Part shown: positions 56,156 through 64,000 of the stretch, piece by piece | Position numbering within the stretch: the stretch's first letter is position 1 | Layout of the letters: each line of letters starts with the position of its first letter | Source: DDH964 sp963806685 | Lineage (GTDB): Bacteria; Desulfobacterota; Desulfuromonadia; Desulfuromonadales; DDH964 | Length of the DNA stretch: 64,000 nucleotides | NCBI GenBank assembly: GCA_963806685.1 | Contig: CAWDZB010000023.1 | Location: 14,006 to 78,005, forward strand | Reading direction: 5' to 3' | Translations under genes and position numbers: made by a program | The notes under the pieces: generated by a model | Seen by the model: the letters and a program-made list of their open reading frames with translations, nothing else | What the model was told of the DNA's origin: nothing | Databases searched by the model: none

Positions 56156-56225
56156 GTTACGCCCAAGCTCATCAGCGGCAATGGAGCGCAGCGGAATTGC
56201 CGTCTGGTGCAGCGCCTTGTTCGAC
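56156..56225 (-). other. attC-like recombination site of an integron cassette
   Basis: On the minus strand it reads GTCGAAC, AAGGCGCTGCACCAG, a centre with inverted CGGCAAT/ATTGCCG, then CTGATGAGCTT and GGGCGTAAC. The paired AAG-GC-CA-CAG/CTG-TG-GC-CTT arms with unpaired bases, and the position two bases past the fkbM stop codon, are what an integron attC (59-base element) looks like. The last core site is GTAAC rather than the usual GTTRRRY, so it may be degenerate. Confidence 0.55.
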
Positions 56226-56227
56226 AT

Positions 56228-56983
56228 TTACTCATGACTGATGCAGCAGTAAATAATGCCATCCGGTTGATTCTTTGTATCCGGTTCATCAATTTTCAGA
56301 ATATATCCGTTATTTATAAAAAGATTTCGACAATTTTCATGAATACGATCTCCATGCGTCCCTACTAGAAAAGACCTTATACATCCTGAAGTGTTAGCAA
56401 TGTCTGAAAAATAGGTAGCCAAAACGGTTTCTTCATGGCCTTGAATATCCATTTGAAGAAAATCCACATCTCGCCTTCCAACTAAACGAAAAACATCACT
56501 TAAGAGAATAGCATCAACAAAAATTGACGATTGGTCTATCTGCTTTCCCACAATTCTCCTCAGGAAGTCTTTTAATAGTCTTTTCGGAGAATTTCGAATG
56601 ACATAACTTCCATAATCTTGATCCTTAAGCACCACCTTGGATGATTTGGTGGATACTGCCATATCGTATATTTTGAAATCTTCATTTGTGAATCCGTTCA
56701 ATTTTATGTTCTCATGAAAAAAAAATAAATGACGCGGCAAAGGCTCAAAACAATGAATACGAATATCAGGTCTAATTTTTTTTGCTAACAAAGGATAATA
56801 ACCAATTGCGGTTCCAACATTAACGTAGCATGCATGATTCGGTAACGACTCAATGATATCAATAAAAATGCCCTCGTCATCTTCCTCGTGGACGTTGTGT
56901 TTTGCGTAGCGCATTCTTTGGTTTTCTAATAGTTGGCTATCATAAACTTTAATACCGTTGTCAAATTCATGTATTGTCCGCAT
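56228..56983 (-). CDS. FkbM-family methyltransferase (probable gene-cassette protein)
   Basis: 251 residues if it starts at ATG 56983, which has AGGAG 7 bases upstream; the frame is open to a GTG at 57118. FkbM features are ACYVNVGTAIGYYPLLAK (SAM motif I variant), IHCFEPLPRHLFFFHENIKLN (the EP motif) and VDFLQMDIQGHEETVLATY. Such enzymes O-methylate sugars or small metabolites. The gene is markedly AT-rich against a GC-rich background. An attC-like site follows the stop, and a divergent integrase stub lies upstream, so it is best read as a captured integron cassette. Confidence 0.85.
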   Translation of the reverse strand: MRTIHEFDNGIKVYDSQLLENQRMRYAKHNVHEEDDEGIFIDIIESLPNHACYVNVGTAIGYYPLLAKKIRPDIRIHCFEPLPRHLFFFHENIKLNGFTNEDFKIYDMAVSTKSSKVVLKDQDYGSYVIRNSPKRLLKDFLRRIVGKQIDQSSIFVDAILLSDVFRLVGRRDVDFLQMDIQGHEETVLATYFSDIANTSGCIRSFLVGTHGDRIHENCRNLFINNGYILKIDEPDTKNQPDGIIYCCISHE

Positions 56984-57173
56984 CAAAATCTCCTGTCGAA
57001 CCATTTGATCCTGTGATATGTCCAGTTTGTTCGACTTCACCTTATCGCGAAGCCAATTCTGGCCAATTTTGTTTGATTCCGTTAAAAAACAACCCTTCCC
57101 GGGCGGATTATTGATCACATAATCCGCGTACGGTAAGGTTATGCGTCATGTCACCATAAGCCAGAGAGGGATT

Positions 57174-57284
57174 ATGTTAGGCGACTTCGAGAAGGAGCTG
57201 ACAGCCGAAAAGTCCTTGAAATCTAAGCAAGTTCCGTATTATATCCGCTGGGTTAGGGCCACTGGGTCAGGCCTGAAAGATTGA
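57174..57284 (+). pseudogene. Tyrosine-recombinase (integron-integrase-like) N-terminal stub
   Basis: 36 residues from ATG 57174 (GAGAGGG upstream). DFEKELTAEKSLKSKQ followed by VPYYIRWVRA matches the start of the core-binding (SAM-like) domain of tyrosine recombinases, in which YYIRWVR is typical; the frame then leaves the family and stops at 57284. The catalytic domain is gone. It diverges from the fkbM cassette, as intI does from a cassette array, with about 55 bases between it and the longest fkbM frame for an attI-like site. Confidence 0.5.
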
Positions 57285-57321
57285 ATCTCTGGCATGATCT
57301 CTTCACTCCCAAAAAGCAAAA

Positions 57322-57355
57322 AACCGCCGTTCAGCCTAGGCTGACAACGACGGTT
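57322..57355 (-). terminator. Hairpin with U-tract
   Basis: Minus strand AACCGTCGTTGT, CAGCC-TA-GGCTG, AACGGCGGTT, then TTTTGCTTTTT. It points away from htpG toward the integrase stub and could block read-through in that direction. Confidence 0.65.
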
Positions 57356-57495
57356 CCTAGAATCCTTCATCCTGCAACACCTTGTTGCTACTACCTCTCA
57401 TCCCTCCACTCCTTACAAAACAAAACCAAAGCATCGCTAATCTAGCCCGAATTCCCAGTCAGGTCAAAAGGTTATTTCCCTCCCCAAATACGAAA

Positions 57496-57525
57496 CCGCC
57501 CGCCGAGAGAATTCCCGACGGGCGG
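57496..57525 (-). terminator. Hairpin after htpG
   Basis: Minus strand CCGCCCGTCGGGAATT and CTCTCGGCGGGCGG fold into a GC-rich stem, followed by TTTCGTATTTGG. It begins 28 bases after the htpG stop. Confidence 0.65.
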
Positions 57526-57553
57526 CTTACTGGTTTTAAAGGGGATTGGAGAT

Positions 57554-59455
57554 TTACTCCCCTGCCCCTTCCGCCATCAACTTCGACATAGCCTTGGCGA
57601 AAGCAACGGGATCACGCGGCCGATCCCCCTCCAGCAGCAGCGCCTGGTCGTAGAGCAGGTCGACGTACTCCTTGAGCCGTCCGCTCTCGGCGTCGGCGGC
57701 GAAGAGGTCCTGCATCCGGGCGATCAGCGGGTGGTCGGGGTTGACCTCCAGGGCGCGCTGGCCCTTGGGAACGTCCTGGCCCATGGCGCGGAACATCTTC
57801 TCCATCTGGGGATCCAAGTCGTGCTCGCCGGCGACCAGGCAGACCGCCGAGTCCTTCAGGCGGCCGGAGACGCGCACGTCGCCGACCAGGTCCTTGAGCT
57901 GGTTCTGCATCAGCGCCAAAAGATCGCCGTATTCCTTCTGCTTCTCCTCCTTCTTGGAAGAGTCGCCCAGGTCGAGGTCCCCCTTGATGGCCGACTGGAA
58001 TTCCTTGTCCTGGTACTTGTCGAGACGGCTGAGGATGATGTCGTCGATGTCATCGGTCATCAGCAGCACCTCATAGCCCTTCTCCTTGAAGGCCTCGAGG
58101 TAGGGGGAGGATTCGGCTGTGGCCCGGTCGGGGCCGGTCATGTAGTAGATCTCCTTCTGGTCCGCGGCCATCCGCGCCACGTACTCGGCAAGGGTGATCT
58201 TCTTGCCGGCTTCGGTCTTGGTCGACTCGAACAGCAGCAGCTCGGCGATGGCGTCCTTGCGCTCGAAATCGACGTGGACCCCTTCTTTCAGGATGCGCCC
58301 GAACTGGCCGTAGAACTCGCTGTAGGCCTCCGGCTCCTCCTTCTTCATCTCCGCCAGGGTGTCGAGAACCTTTTTGGTGATGCTCTTCTTGATCACCGCG
58401 ACGGTCCTGTTGTCCTGGAGGATCTCGCGGCTGACGTTGAGCGGCAGGTCGGCCGACTCGACCACCCCCTTGACGAAGCGCAGGTAGGGGGGGAGCATCG
58501 CCTCGCAGTGGTCCATGATCTGCACCCGGCGCACGTAGAGGGTCGGGCCGACCTTGTAGTCCTGGTAGTAGATGTCGAAGGGGCGCTGCTTGGGCAGGTA
58601 GAGAAGCGCCGAGAACTCGGTCGTCCCCTCGGCCCGGTAGTGGATGGTCTTGGCCGGGTCGGAGAAATCGTGGGAGATGTGCTTGTAGAACTCGTGGTAC
58701 TCCTCCTCGCTGATCTCGCTCTTGTCTTTGAGCCAGATCGCCTTGCGCGAGTTGAGGGTCTCGACCTTGGTCTCCTCGACGGTCTTTTCCTTGTCCTCGG
58801 GGTCGGGGTTGCTGCGGGTGACCTCCATCACCACCGGGTACTCGATGAAGTCGGAGTACTGCTTGACCACTTTGCGCAACTCCCACTCCTCCAAATACTG
58901 CTTGGCGTCCTCCTTGAGGTGCAGGACGACGTCGGTGCCGCGGGTCTCCTTGACGGCGTCGTCGAGGGTGTAGCTGCCGTCGGCGTCGGACTGCCAGAGC
59001 ACCGCCTGGTCGGCCGACTCCCCGGCGCGCCGGGTCAGAACCGTGACCTGGTCGGCGACCATGAAGGCCGAGTAGAAGCCGACCCCGAACTGGCCGATCA
59101 ACTCCGGGTTGTCCTTGACCTCGCGGCTCTCCAGCAGCTTGAGAAACTCCTTGGTCCCCGAGTGGGCGATGGTGCCGAGCGCCTCGACGGCCTCGTCGCG
59201 GGTCAGGCCGACGCCGTTGTCGCGCACCGTCAGGGTGCCGGCCTTGGCGTCGGGGATCAGCTCGATCTGCCAGTCGTCACCGTCCGGGTTGATCGAGGTG
59301 TCGGTCAGCGCCAGGTAGCGCGCTTTGTCGATGGCGTCCGAGGCGTTGGAGATCAGCTCGCGCAGGAAGATCTCTTTGTGCGAGTAGAGGGAATGGATCA
59401 TCAGGTCGAGGATCTTGTTGACCTCGGCCTTGAACTTGCGCTTGCTTACCGTCAT
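57554..59455 (-). CDS. htpG: Molecular chaperone HtpG (Hsp90)
   Basis: 633 residues, full length. The GHKL ATPase domain shows LRELISNASDAIDKARY (Glu/Asn), VRDNGVGLTRDEA, HSGTKEF and GQFGVGFYSAFMVAD; the middle domain has the catalytic-loop Arg in PLNVSREILQDN; the C-terminal dimerisation domain is complete. No MEEVD tail, as usual for bacteria. Monocistronic with its own hairpin; no heat-shock promoter was identified with confidence. Confidence 0.98.
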   Translation of the reverse strand: MTVSKRKFKAEVNKILDLMIHSLYSHKEIFLRELISNASDAIDKARYLALTDTSINPDGDDWQIELIPDAKAGTLTVRDNGVGLTRDEAVEALGTIAHSGTKEFLKLLESREVKDNPELIGQFGVGFYSAFMVADQVTVLTRRAGESADQAVLWQSDADGSYTLDDAVKETRGTDVVLHLKEDAKQYLEEWELRKVVKQYSDFIEYPVVMEVTRSNPDPEDKEKTVEETKVETLNSRKAIWLKDKSEISEEEYHEFYKHISHDFSDPAKTIHYRAEGTTEFSALLYLPKQRPFDIYYQDYKVGPTLYVRRVQIMDHCEAMLPPYLRFVKGVVESADLPLNVSREILQDNRTVAVIKKSITKKVLDTLAEMKKEEPEAYSEFYGQFGRILKEGVHVDFERKDAIAELLLFESTKTEAGKKITLAEYVARMAADQKEIYYMTGPDRATAESSPYLEAFKEKGYEVLLMTDDIDDIILSRLDKYQDKEFQSAIKGDLDLGDSSKKEEKQKEYGDLLALMQNQLKDLVGDVRVSGRLKDSAVCLVAGEHDLDPQMEKMFRAMGQDVPKGQRALEVNPDHPLIARMQDLFAADAESGRLKEYVDLLYDQALLLEGDRPRDPVAFAKAMSKLMAEGAGE

Positions 59456-59580
59456 GCGTTTTGAACCTCCCGTGATATTGGATTTCGGAACGAGCGGTCC
59501 CCAACATAAGCACCCGTCCTCCGGTTGTCAAGTTCTGGCGGGTGGTTATGGTCCAGGGAATGGAAAAGCAAGGTCAAGGG

Positions 59581-59687
59581 CGTCTCACGCGGATAAATTC
59601 GGATCAGATCTGATTAAACTCGGATTTACCAAGATCCTATAAACCTGATCAGATTTTTATCCGAAGTGATCAGATTTGATCCGCGCG
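59581..59687 (-). repeat. About 105-bp interspersed element, copy B
   Basis: The reverse complement runs CGCGCGGATCAAATCTGATC to TTTATCCGCGTGAGACG and aligns end to end with copy A at 46014-46116. Shared blocks include GATCACTTCGG, GGTAAATCCGA, TTTAATC and CCGAATTTATCCGCG. The two copies are in opposite orientation, 13.5 kb apart. Confidence 0.75.
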
Positions 59688-59736
59688 CAAAAGGTCTTCC
59701 TGAAAGTTAACCTAAGCCAAACAGTGAAGGGCATAT

Positions 59737-59822
59737 CTCACGCGACGACGCAACGACGCAACGCAGGGTAAACCCATTTTGAATCAGATCTTAACGTGGC
59801 GTCGTTGCGGCGTTGCGTGAGG
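59737..59822. repeat. Imperfect inverted repeat, GACGCAACG type
   Basis: CTCACGCGACGACGCAACG at the left is inverted as CGTTGCGGCGTTGCGTGAGG at the right, about 40 bases apart. The arms match the repeat at 34366-34492. Confidence 0.6.
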
Positions 59823-59880
59823 CTGCCTATAAATGAGTTTCCCGATTCTGAATAGCCTCCGTCGAAAATGAATGACACGA

Positions 59881-59911
59881 AAAAAGCCCCCGGATCACTC
59901 CGGGGGCTTTT
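59881..59911 (-). terminator. Intrinsic terminator of glnA
   Basis: Minus strand AAAGCCCCCGGA, loop GTGA, TCCGGGGGCTTT, then TTT. It starts 23 bases after the glnA stop. Confidence 0.9.
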
Positions 59912-59933
59912 GCTTCCTGCAAACTGCCGAAAA

Positions 59934-61343
<1,410 letters not shown>

Positions 61344-61447
61344 GTTTCCATCTCCTTTAGCTTGATAAGGGTAATATCCTGCCCGCCCCACCCCGGGAGC
61401 GGACAAACTTCAACGGGCCGGAACAGCGCCAGTTCAGTACCTGCAAG

Positions 61448-61786
61448 TTACAGAGCGTCGTCTCCGCGCTCGCCGGTGCGGATACGCAGAACCTCGTCAA
61501 CCGGGGTGACGAAGATCTTGCCGTCGCCGATGCGCCCGGTTTTGGCGGCCTCGGCGATGGTTTCCACCACCTTGGCGACCAGATCGTCGCGAACGATGAT
61601 TTCCATCTTGATCTTGGGGATGAAATCGACCACGTACTCGGCACCGCGATAAAGCTCGGTATGCCCCTTCTGACGGCCGAAACCCTTGACTTCACTGACC
61701 GTGATCCCCTGAATGCCGACTTCGTTCAGGGCTTCCTTGACCTCGTCCAGCTTGAAAGGCTTGATGATCGCCTCAACTTTTCTCAT
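61448..61786 (-). CDS. glnB: Nitrogen regulatory protein P-II
   Basis: 112 residues from ATG 61786 with GAGG 8 bases upstream. It senses 2-oxoglutarate and energy state and controls glutamine synthetase activity and expression. The T-loop tyrosine lies in ELYRGAEYVVDF (site of uridylylation) and the C-signature is KTGRIGDGKIFVTPVDEVLRIRTGE. First gene of glnB-glnA. Confidence 0.97.
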   Translation of the reverse strand: MRKVEAIIKPFKLDEVKEALNEVGIQGITVSEVKGFGRQKGHTELYRGAEYVVDFIPKIKMEIIVRDDLVAKVVETIAEAAKTGRIGDGKIFVTPVDEVLRIRTGERGDDAL

Positions 61787-61843
61787 CGCAGCTACCTCCC
61801 CGATATATGGATTCCGTTTTCCTGGGTTACATGCAGAATGCAC

Positions 61844-61872
61844 AGTATAGCCATCCGCAAGAGCCCAGGCAA
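61844..61872 (-). promoter_or_regulatory. Putative sigma70 promoter of glnBA
   Basis: Minus strand TTGCCT (61872-61867) and TATACT (61849-61844), 17 bases apart, about 58 bases before the glnB ATG. No well-spaced GG-N10-GC sigma54 site was found here. Confidence 0.6.
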
Positions 61873-62184
61873 CCATCAATTTGTGCGGTGTCGATTTCTA
61901 CAAGCAAATTGTCTGCCCAAAATGGCCCGACCCGGCCGAAGAGTCCGATCCCCCTGAAAGATGGCCGTTTCCGGGTAACAGACATAAACACCGGCGGATC
62001 TTCCGGCACCTACTCGTGCCTGTGCTTTAAGCAGCGGAAACCGCTCCTGCCCAAAATTCAGGCAGGGAACAATATCATCGAGTTGCTTGACTAACAGTTG
62101 GGGAAATCCTTACAATGACACTTCTTTTTGTCTGCGCCAGGTTCTCGCGATGGGTTTGAATGGCGTGATGCAGTGGAGGACTCT

Positions 62185-63837
62185 TTGAGCAGCCGTGCGC
62201 CAATCCTGGTCGTCGACGACAGCCCGACGCAACTCTCGATCCTCAAGGACGCCCTCGAAACGGCCGGCTTCCGTGTCGAGACCGCCCGCAACGGCATCGA
62301 GGCCATTACCCGCGTCTACCAGTCCCCCCCCGGTCTGATCCTCTCCGACGTCCTGATGCCGGAGCTGAACGGCTATCACCTCTGCCGGCTGCTCAAGAAC
62401 GATCCGCTGACCGCAGCCATCCCGGTGATTCTGCTCACCAACCTGCGCGAGCGCCACGACCGTTTCTGGGGTGAAAAAGCCGGGGCTGACCGCTACCTGG
62501 AAAAAACCACCGATTTCGAGCCGATTCTCGACAGCGTCGCCGAACTCGCCCTGCACCAGGCGCCGAAGGGACTGGCGCGGCTGCCGGGCAAATCCCGCGA
62601 ACTGAGCAGCGACGACATTCAGTCCCGGGTCACCGCGATCCTCGACCGGCTGCTCTACGAGTCGACGATTTCCAACGAAATTCTCAAGCTCACCGGCCTC
62701 GCCCATGACAGCGACCAGCTGGTGAGCGAAATGCTGCTCTTCCTCTCGGTAATCTGCCGCCACACCGCAGCGACCCTGCTGCTCGAAGAGGGGCCCGACA
62801 AACAACTCCTGGCTATCCACCTGACCACCCCTCTGGAGGACGAGGCACTGGCCGTCATCCGGGAACAGACCTTGCGGGCCGCCGGCCTGCAGGACCGCCA
62901 GTTGCAGCTCCGGGAACTCCTCATCGGCCCGGGTGATTCACAGACCGCGGACGTTGCTGGAAAGCTGGAACTGCTGCAGGCGCTGCCGATCGTCGACCAG
63001 GGTGAGCTGCGCGCCCACCTCGCCCTGTTCCATCGCGGCGAAATCCAGCTCAGCGAAGGGATCCGCCACGCGCTGACCATTGTCGCCGACCGCTTCCTGA
63101 TCGTCGTCCGCTACCTCCACAAGACCCGGGAAATCGAGGAGGTCAAGGCCAACTTCGTCTCCATGCTGGTCCACGACCTGCGGGCGCCCCTGACCAGCAT
63201 CCGCGGCTTCACCAACGTGCTTGCCGACGGAGCCTACGGGTCGGTCAACACGGAACAGAAGAAGGCCCTGGAAAATGTCGAGAACGGCTGCGATCGGCTG
63301 CTGACGCTGGTCGAAGACCTTCTCGACCTCAGCAAGCTGGAAGCGGGCAAGCTTAAACTGCATCTATCGCCCCTGCAGCTGCTCCCGCTCGCTGAACGGA
63401 CGCTGTCCGACCTCGGACCGCTCTTCACCGAAAAGTCGATTTCGGTCGAATTGGATCTGCCCGACGATCTCCCCTATATCCTGGCCGACGCCAAGCAGCT
63501 CATGCGGGTCCTGGCCAACCTGCTCAGCAACGCCGCTAAGTTCGCCCCGGCCGGCGGTACGGTGGTGGTCGCGGCCGGCGAGTCCTCCGTCGCCGAGCAT
63601 TCTCTCCAGGTCAGCGTCACCGATGACGGCGAGGGTATCCCCGCCGAGATGCAAAAACTGCTTTTCGTCAAATTCCAGCAACTTCCGGCGCGGGGCATTT
63701 TCCGCAAGGGGACCGGGCTGGGCCTGGCGATCTGCCGGGAGATCATCACTCTCCACGGCGGCCGGATCTGGGTCGAATCCCCTCTCGGCGCGCAGGGCGG
63801 AAGCCGCTTCCTGTTTACCCTGCCGCTGCTGGACTAG
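62185..63837 (+). CDS. Response regulator / histidine kinase hybrid
   Basis: 550 residues if it starts at TTG 62185, chosen because GGAGG lies 5 bases upstream. The order is reversed from usual hybrids: an N-terminal REC domain (ILVVDDSPTQLSIL, phospho-site LILSDVLMPELNG, Lys in LEKTTDF), a central region of about 200 residues that may be GAF-like (LLYESTISNEIL; VIREQTLRAAG), then HisKA (SMLVHDLRAPLTSIRGFTNVL, with Asp after the His) and HATPase (VLANLLSNAAKF, DDGEGIP, GTGLGLAICREII). No membrane segment, so it is a soluble kinase whose own receiver may be its input. No output regulator is adjacent. Confidence 0.9.
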   Translation: MSSRAPILVVDDSPTQLSILKDALETAGFRVETARNGIEAITRVYQSPPGLILSDVLMPELNGYHLCRLLKNDPLTAAIPVILLTNLRERHDRFWGEKAGADRYLEKTTDFEPILDSVAELALHQAPKGLARLPGKSRELSSDDIQSRVTAILDRLLYESTISNEILKLTGLAHDSDQLVSEMLLFLSVICRHTAATLLLEEGPDKQLLAIHLTTPLEDEALAVIREQTLRAAGLQDRQLQLRELLIGPGDSQTADVAGKLELLQALPIVDQGELRAHLALFHRGEIQLSEGIRHALTIVADRFLIVVRYLHKTREIEEVKANFVSMLVHDLRAPLTSIRGFTNVLADGAYGSVNTEQKKALENVENGCDRLLTLVEDLLDLSKLEAGKLKLHLSPLQLLPLAERTLSDLGPLFTEKSISVELDLPDDLPYILADAKQLMRVLANLLSNAAKFAPAGGTVVVAAGESSVAEHSLQVSVTDDGEGIPAEMQKLLFVKFQQLPARGIFRKGTGLGLAICREIITLHGGRIWVESPLGAQGGSRFLFTLPLLD

Positions 63838-63861
63838 GCAGAGGCGTCCCGCGTCCTCAGC

Positions 63862-63952
63862 GTTCAAGGTTCAAGGTTCAAGGTTCAAGGTTCAAGGTTC
63901 AAGGTTCAAGGTTCAAGGTTCAAGGTTCAAGGTTCAAGGTTCAAGGTTCAAG
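63862..63952. repeat. Perfect heptamer array, 13 x GTTCAAG
   Basis: 91 bases made of exactly 13 identical copies of GTTCAAG, starting 25 bases after the stop of the REC-kinase gene. No unit deviates. Further A-rich ACTCAAA words follow to the window end. Degenerate relatives occur at 7748, 11676, 14259 and 27345. Confidence 0.95.
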
Positions 63953-64000
63953 AGGATGATTTGAGGTTTTAACTCAAAACTCAAAACCTTAAACTCAAAA

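Larger units (their letters stand above)
59456..59880. other. Repeat-rich intergenic region
   Basis: No gene. It carries copy B of the 105-bp element (59581-59687) and a second inverted repeat (59737-59822), then the glnA terminator. Confidence 0.6.

Noticed and set aside
57731..59464. Long plus-strand frame opposite htpG
   Set aside because: Mirror of the htpG codon bias; low-complexity product and no ribosome site.
61790..61875. Sigma54 promoter for glnBA
   Set aside because: GG and GC dinucleotides occur, but none with the required 10-base spacing; a 17-base-spaced sigma70 pair fits better.
61787..62184. Riboswitch upstream of the REC-kinase gene
   Set aside because: GC-rich hairpins occur, but no c-di-GMP or other known aptamer core could be matched.
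63862..63952. CRISPR-like array
   Set aside because: The 7-base unit is repeated without spacers; CRISPR needs longer repeats separated by unique spacers. No cas gene is present.

Overview
The window reads as chromosomal DNA of a GC-rich, anaerobic deltaproteobacterium, most likely a member of the Desulfuromonadales (Geobacter/Desulfuromonas relatives). This placement is inferred from gene content: an indolepyruvate oxidoreductase subunit beside paired phenylacetate-CoA ligases and an ACT protein, a lipoprotein c-type cytochrome, a CxxCH haem-type hybrid kinase, a response regulator with a PilZ domain, and DUF1858 proteins. No rRNA, prophage or CRISPR array is visible; there is one tRNA.

Layout. 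1-3.5 kb: aryl-keto-acid catabolism (iorB end, two paaK genes flanking an ACT gene). 3.6-5.1 kb: tRNA-Pro(GGG) with an excellent promoter, a small secreted protein and a THUMP fragment. 5.4-16 kb, minus strand: a pyrimidine operon (pyrR-pyrB-pyrC-carA-carB) headed by a sigma70 promoter, a PyrR-type RNA hairpin, a leader ORF and an intrinsic terminator, followed by greA, a DUF1858 gene and recG. 16-21.4 kb: lepA-lepB and a haem-type hybrid sensor kinase. 21.5-29 kb: housekeeping and signalling genes (VOC enzyme, REC-PilZ regulator, MBL hydrolase, yhbY, dgt, rsmD-coaD-DUF1858, creatininase-like enzyme, queD-queE, yacG). 29-37.5 kb: kup, small membrane and nuclease genes, a 5'-3' exonuclease/RNase HI fusion, GNAT, YchJ, a secreted HExxH protein and an OYE flavoenzyme. 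37.7-43.5 kb: an accessory surface-sugar region with a broken APH-type kinase, three family-2 glycosyltransferases, an HprK-like kinase and an NAD epimerase. 43.6-49.9 kb: decayed genes, a cytochrome, a thioesterase, an NmrA-like protein, MsrAB with a Met-rich linker and an IS30 element. 49.9-57.3 kb: an Asp-box protein and a solute-binding protein, a methyltransferase, an IS110 element, and what looks like a wrecked integron (AT-rich fkbM cassette, attC-like site, divergent integrase stub). 57.5-64 kb: htpG, glnB-glnA and a REC-histidine kinase, ending in 13 perfect copies of a heptamer.

Three themes recur. Single-base frameshifts hit several genes that should be essential (pyrB, pyrC, recG), which points to consensus errors at least in part. 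Intergenic spacers carry small repeats: a 7-bp periodic family at five loci, a roughly 105-bp element in two inverted copies, and several perfect hairpins. Some remnant genes (VOC, YitT, integrase, THUMP) look internally deleted or truncated. The most notable items are the exonuclease/RNase HI fusion with a possible clamp-binding tail, the integron remnant, and the PyrR leader that also holds a translatable ORF.
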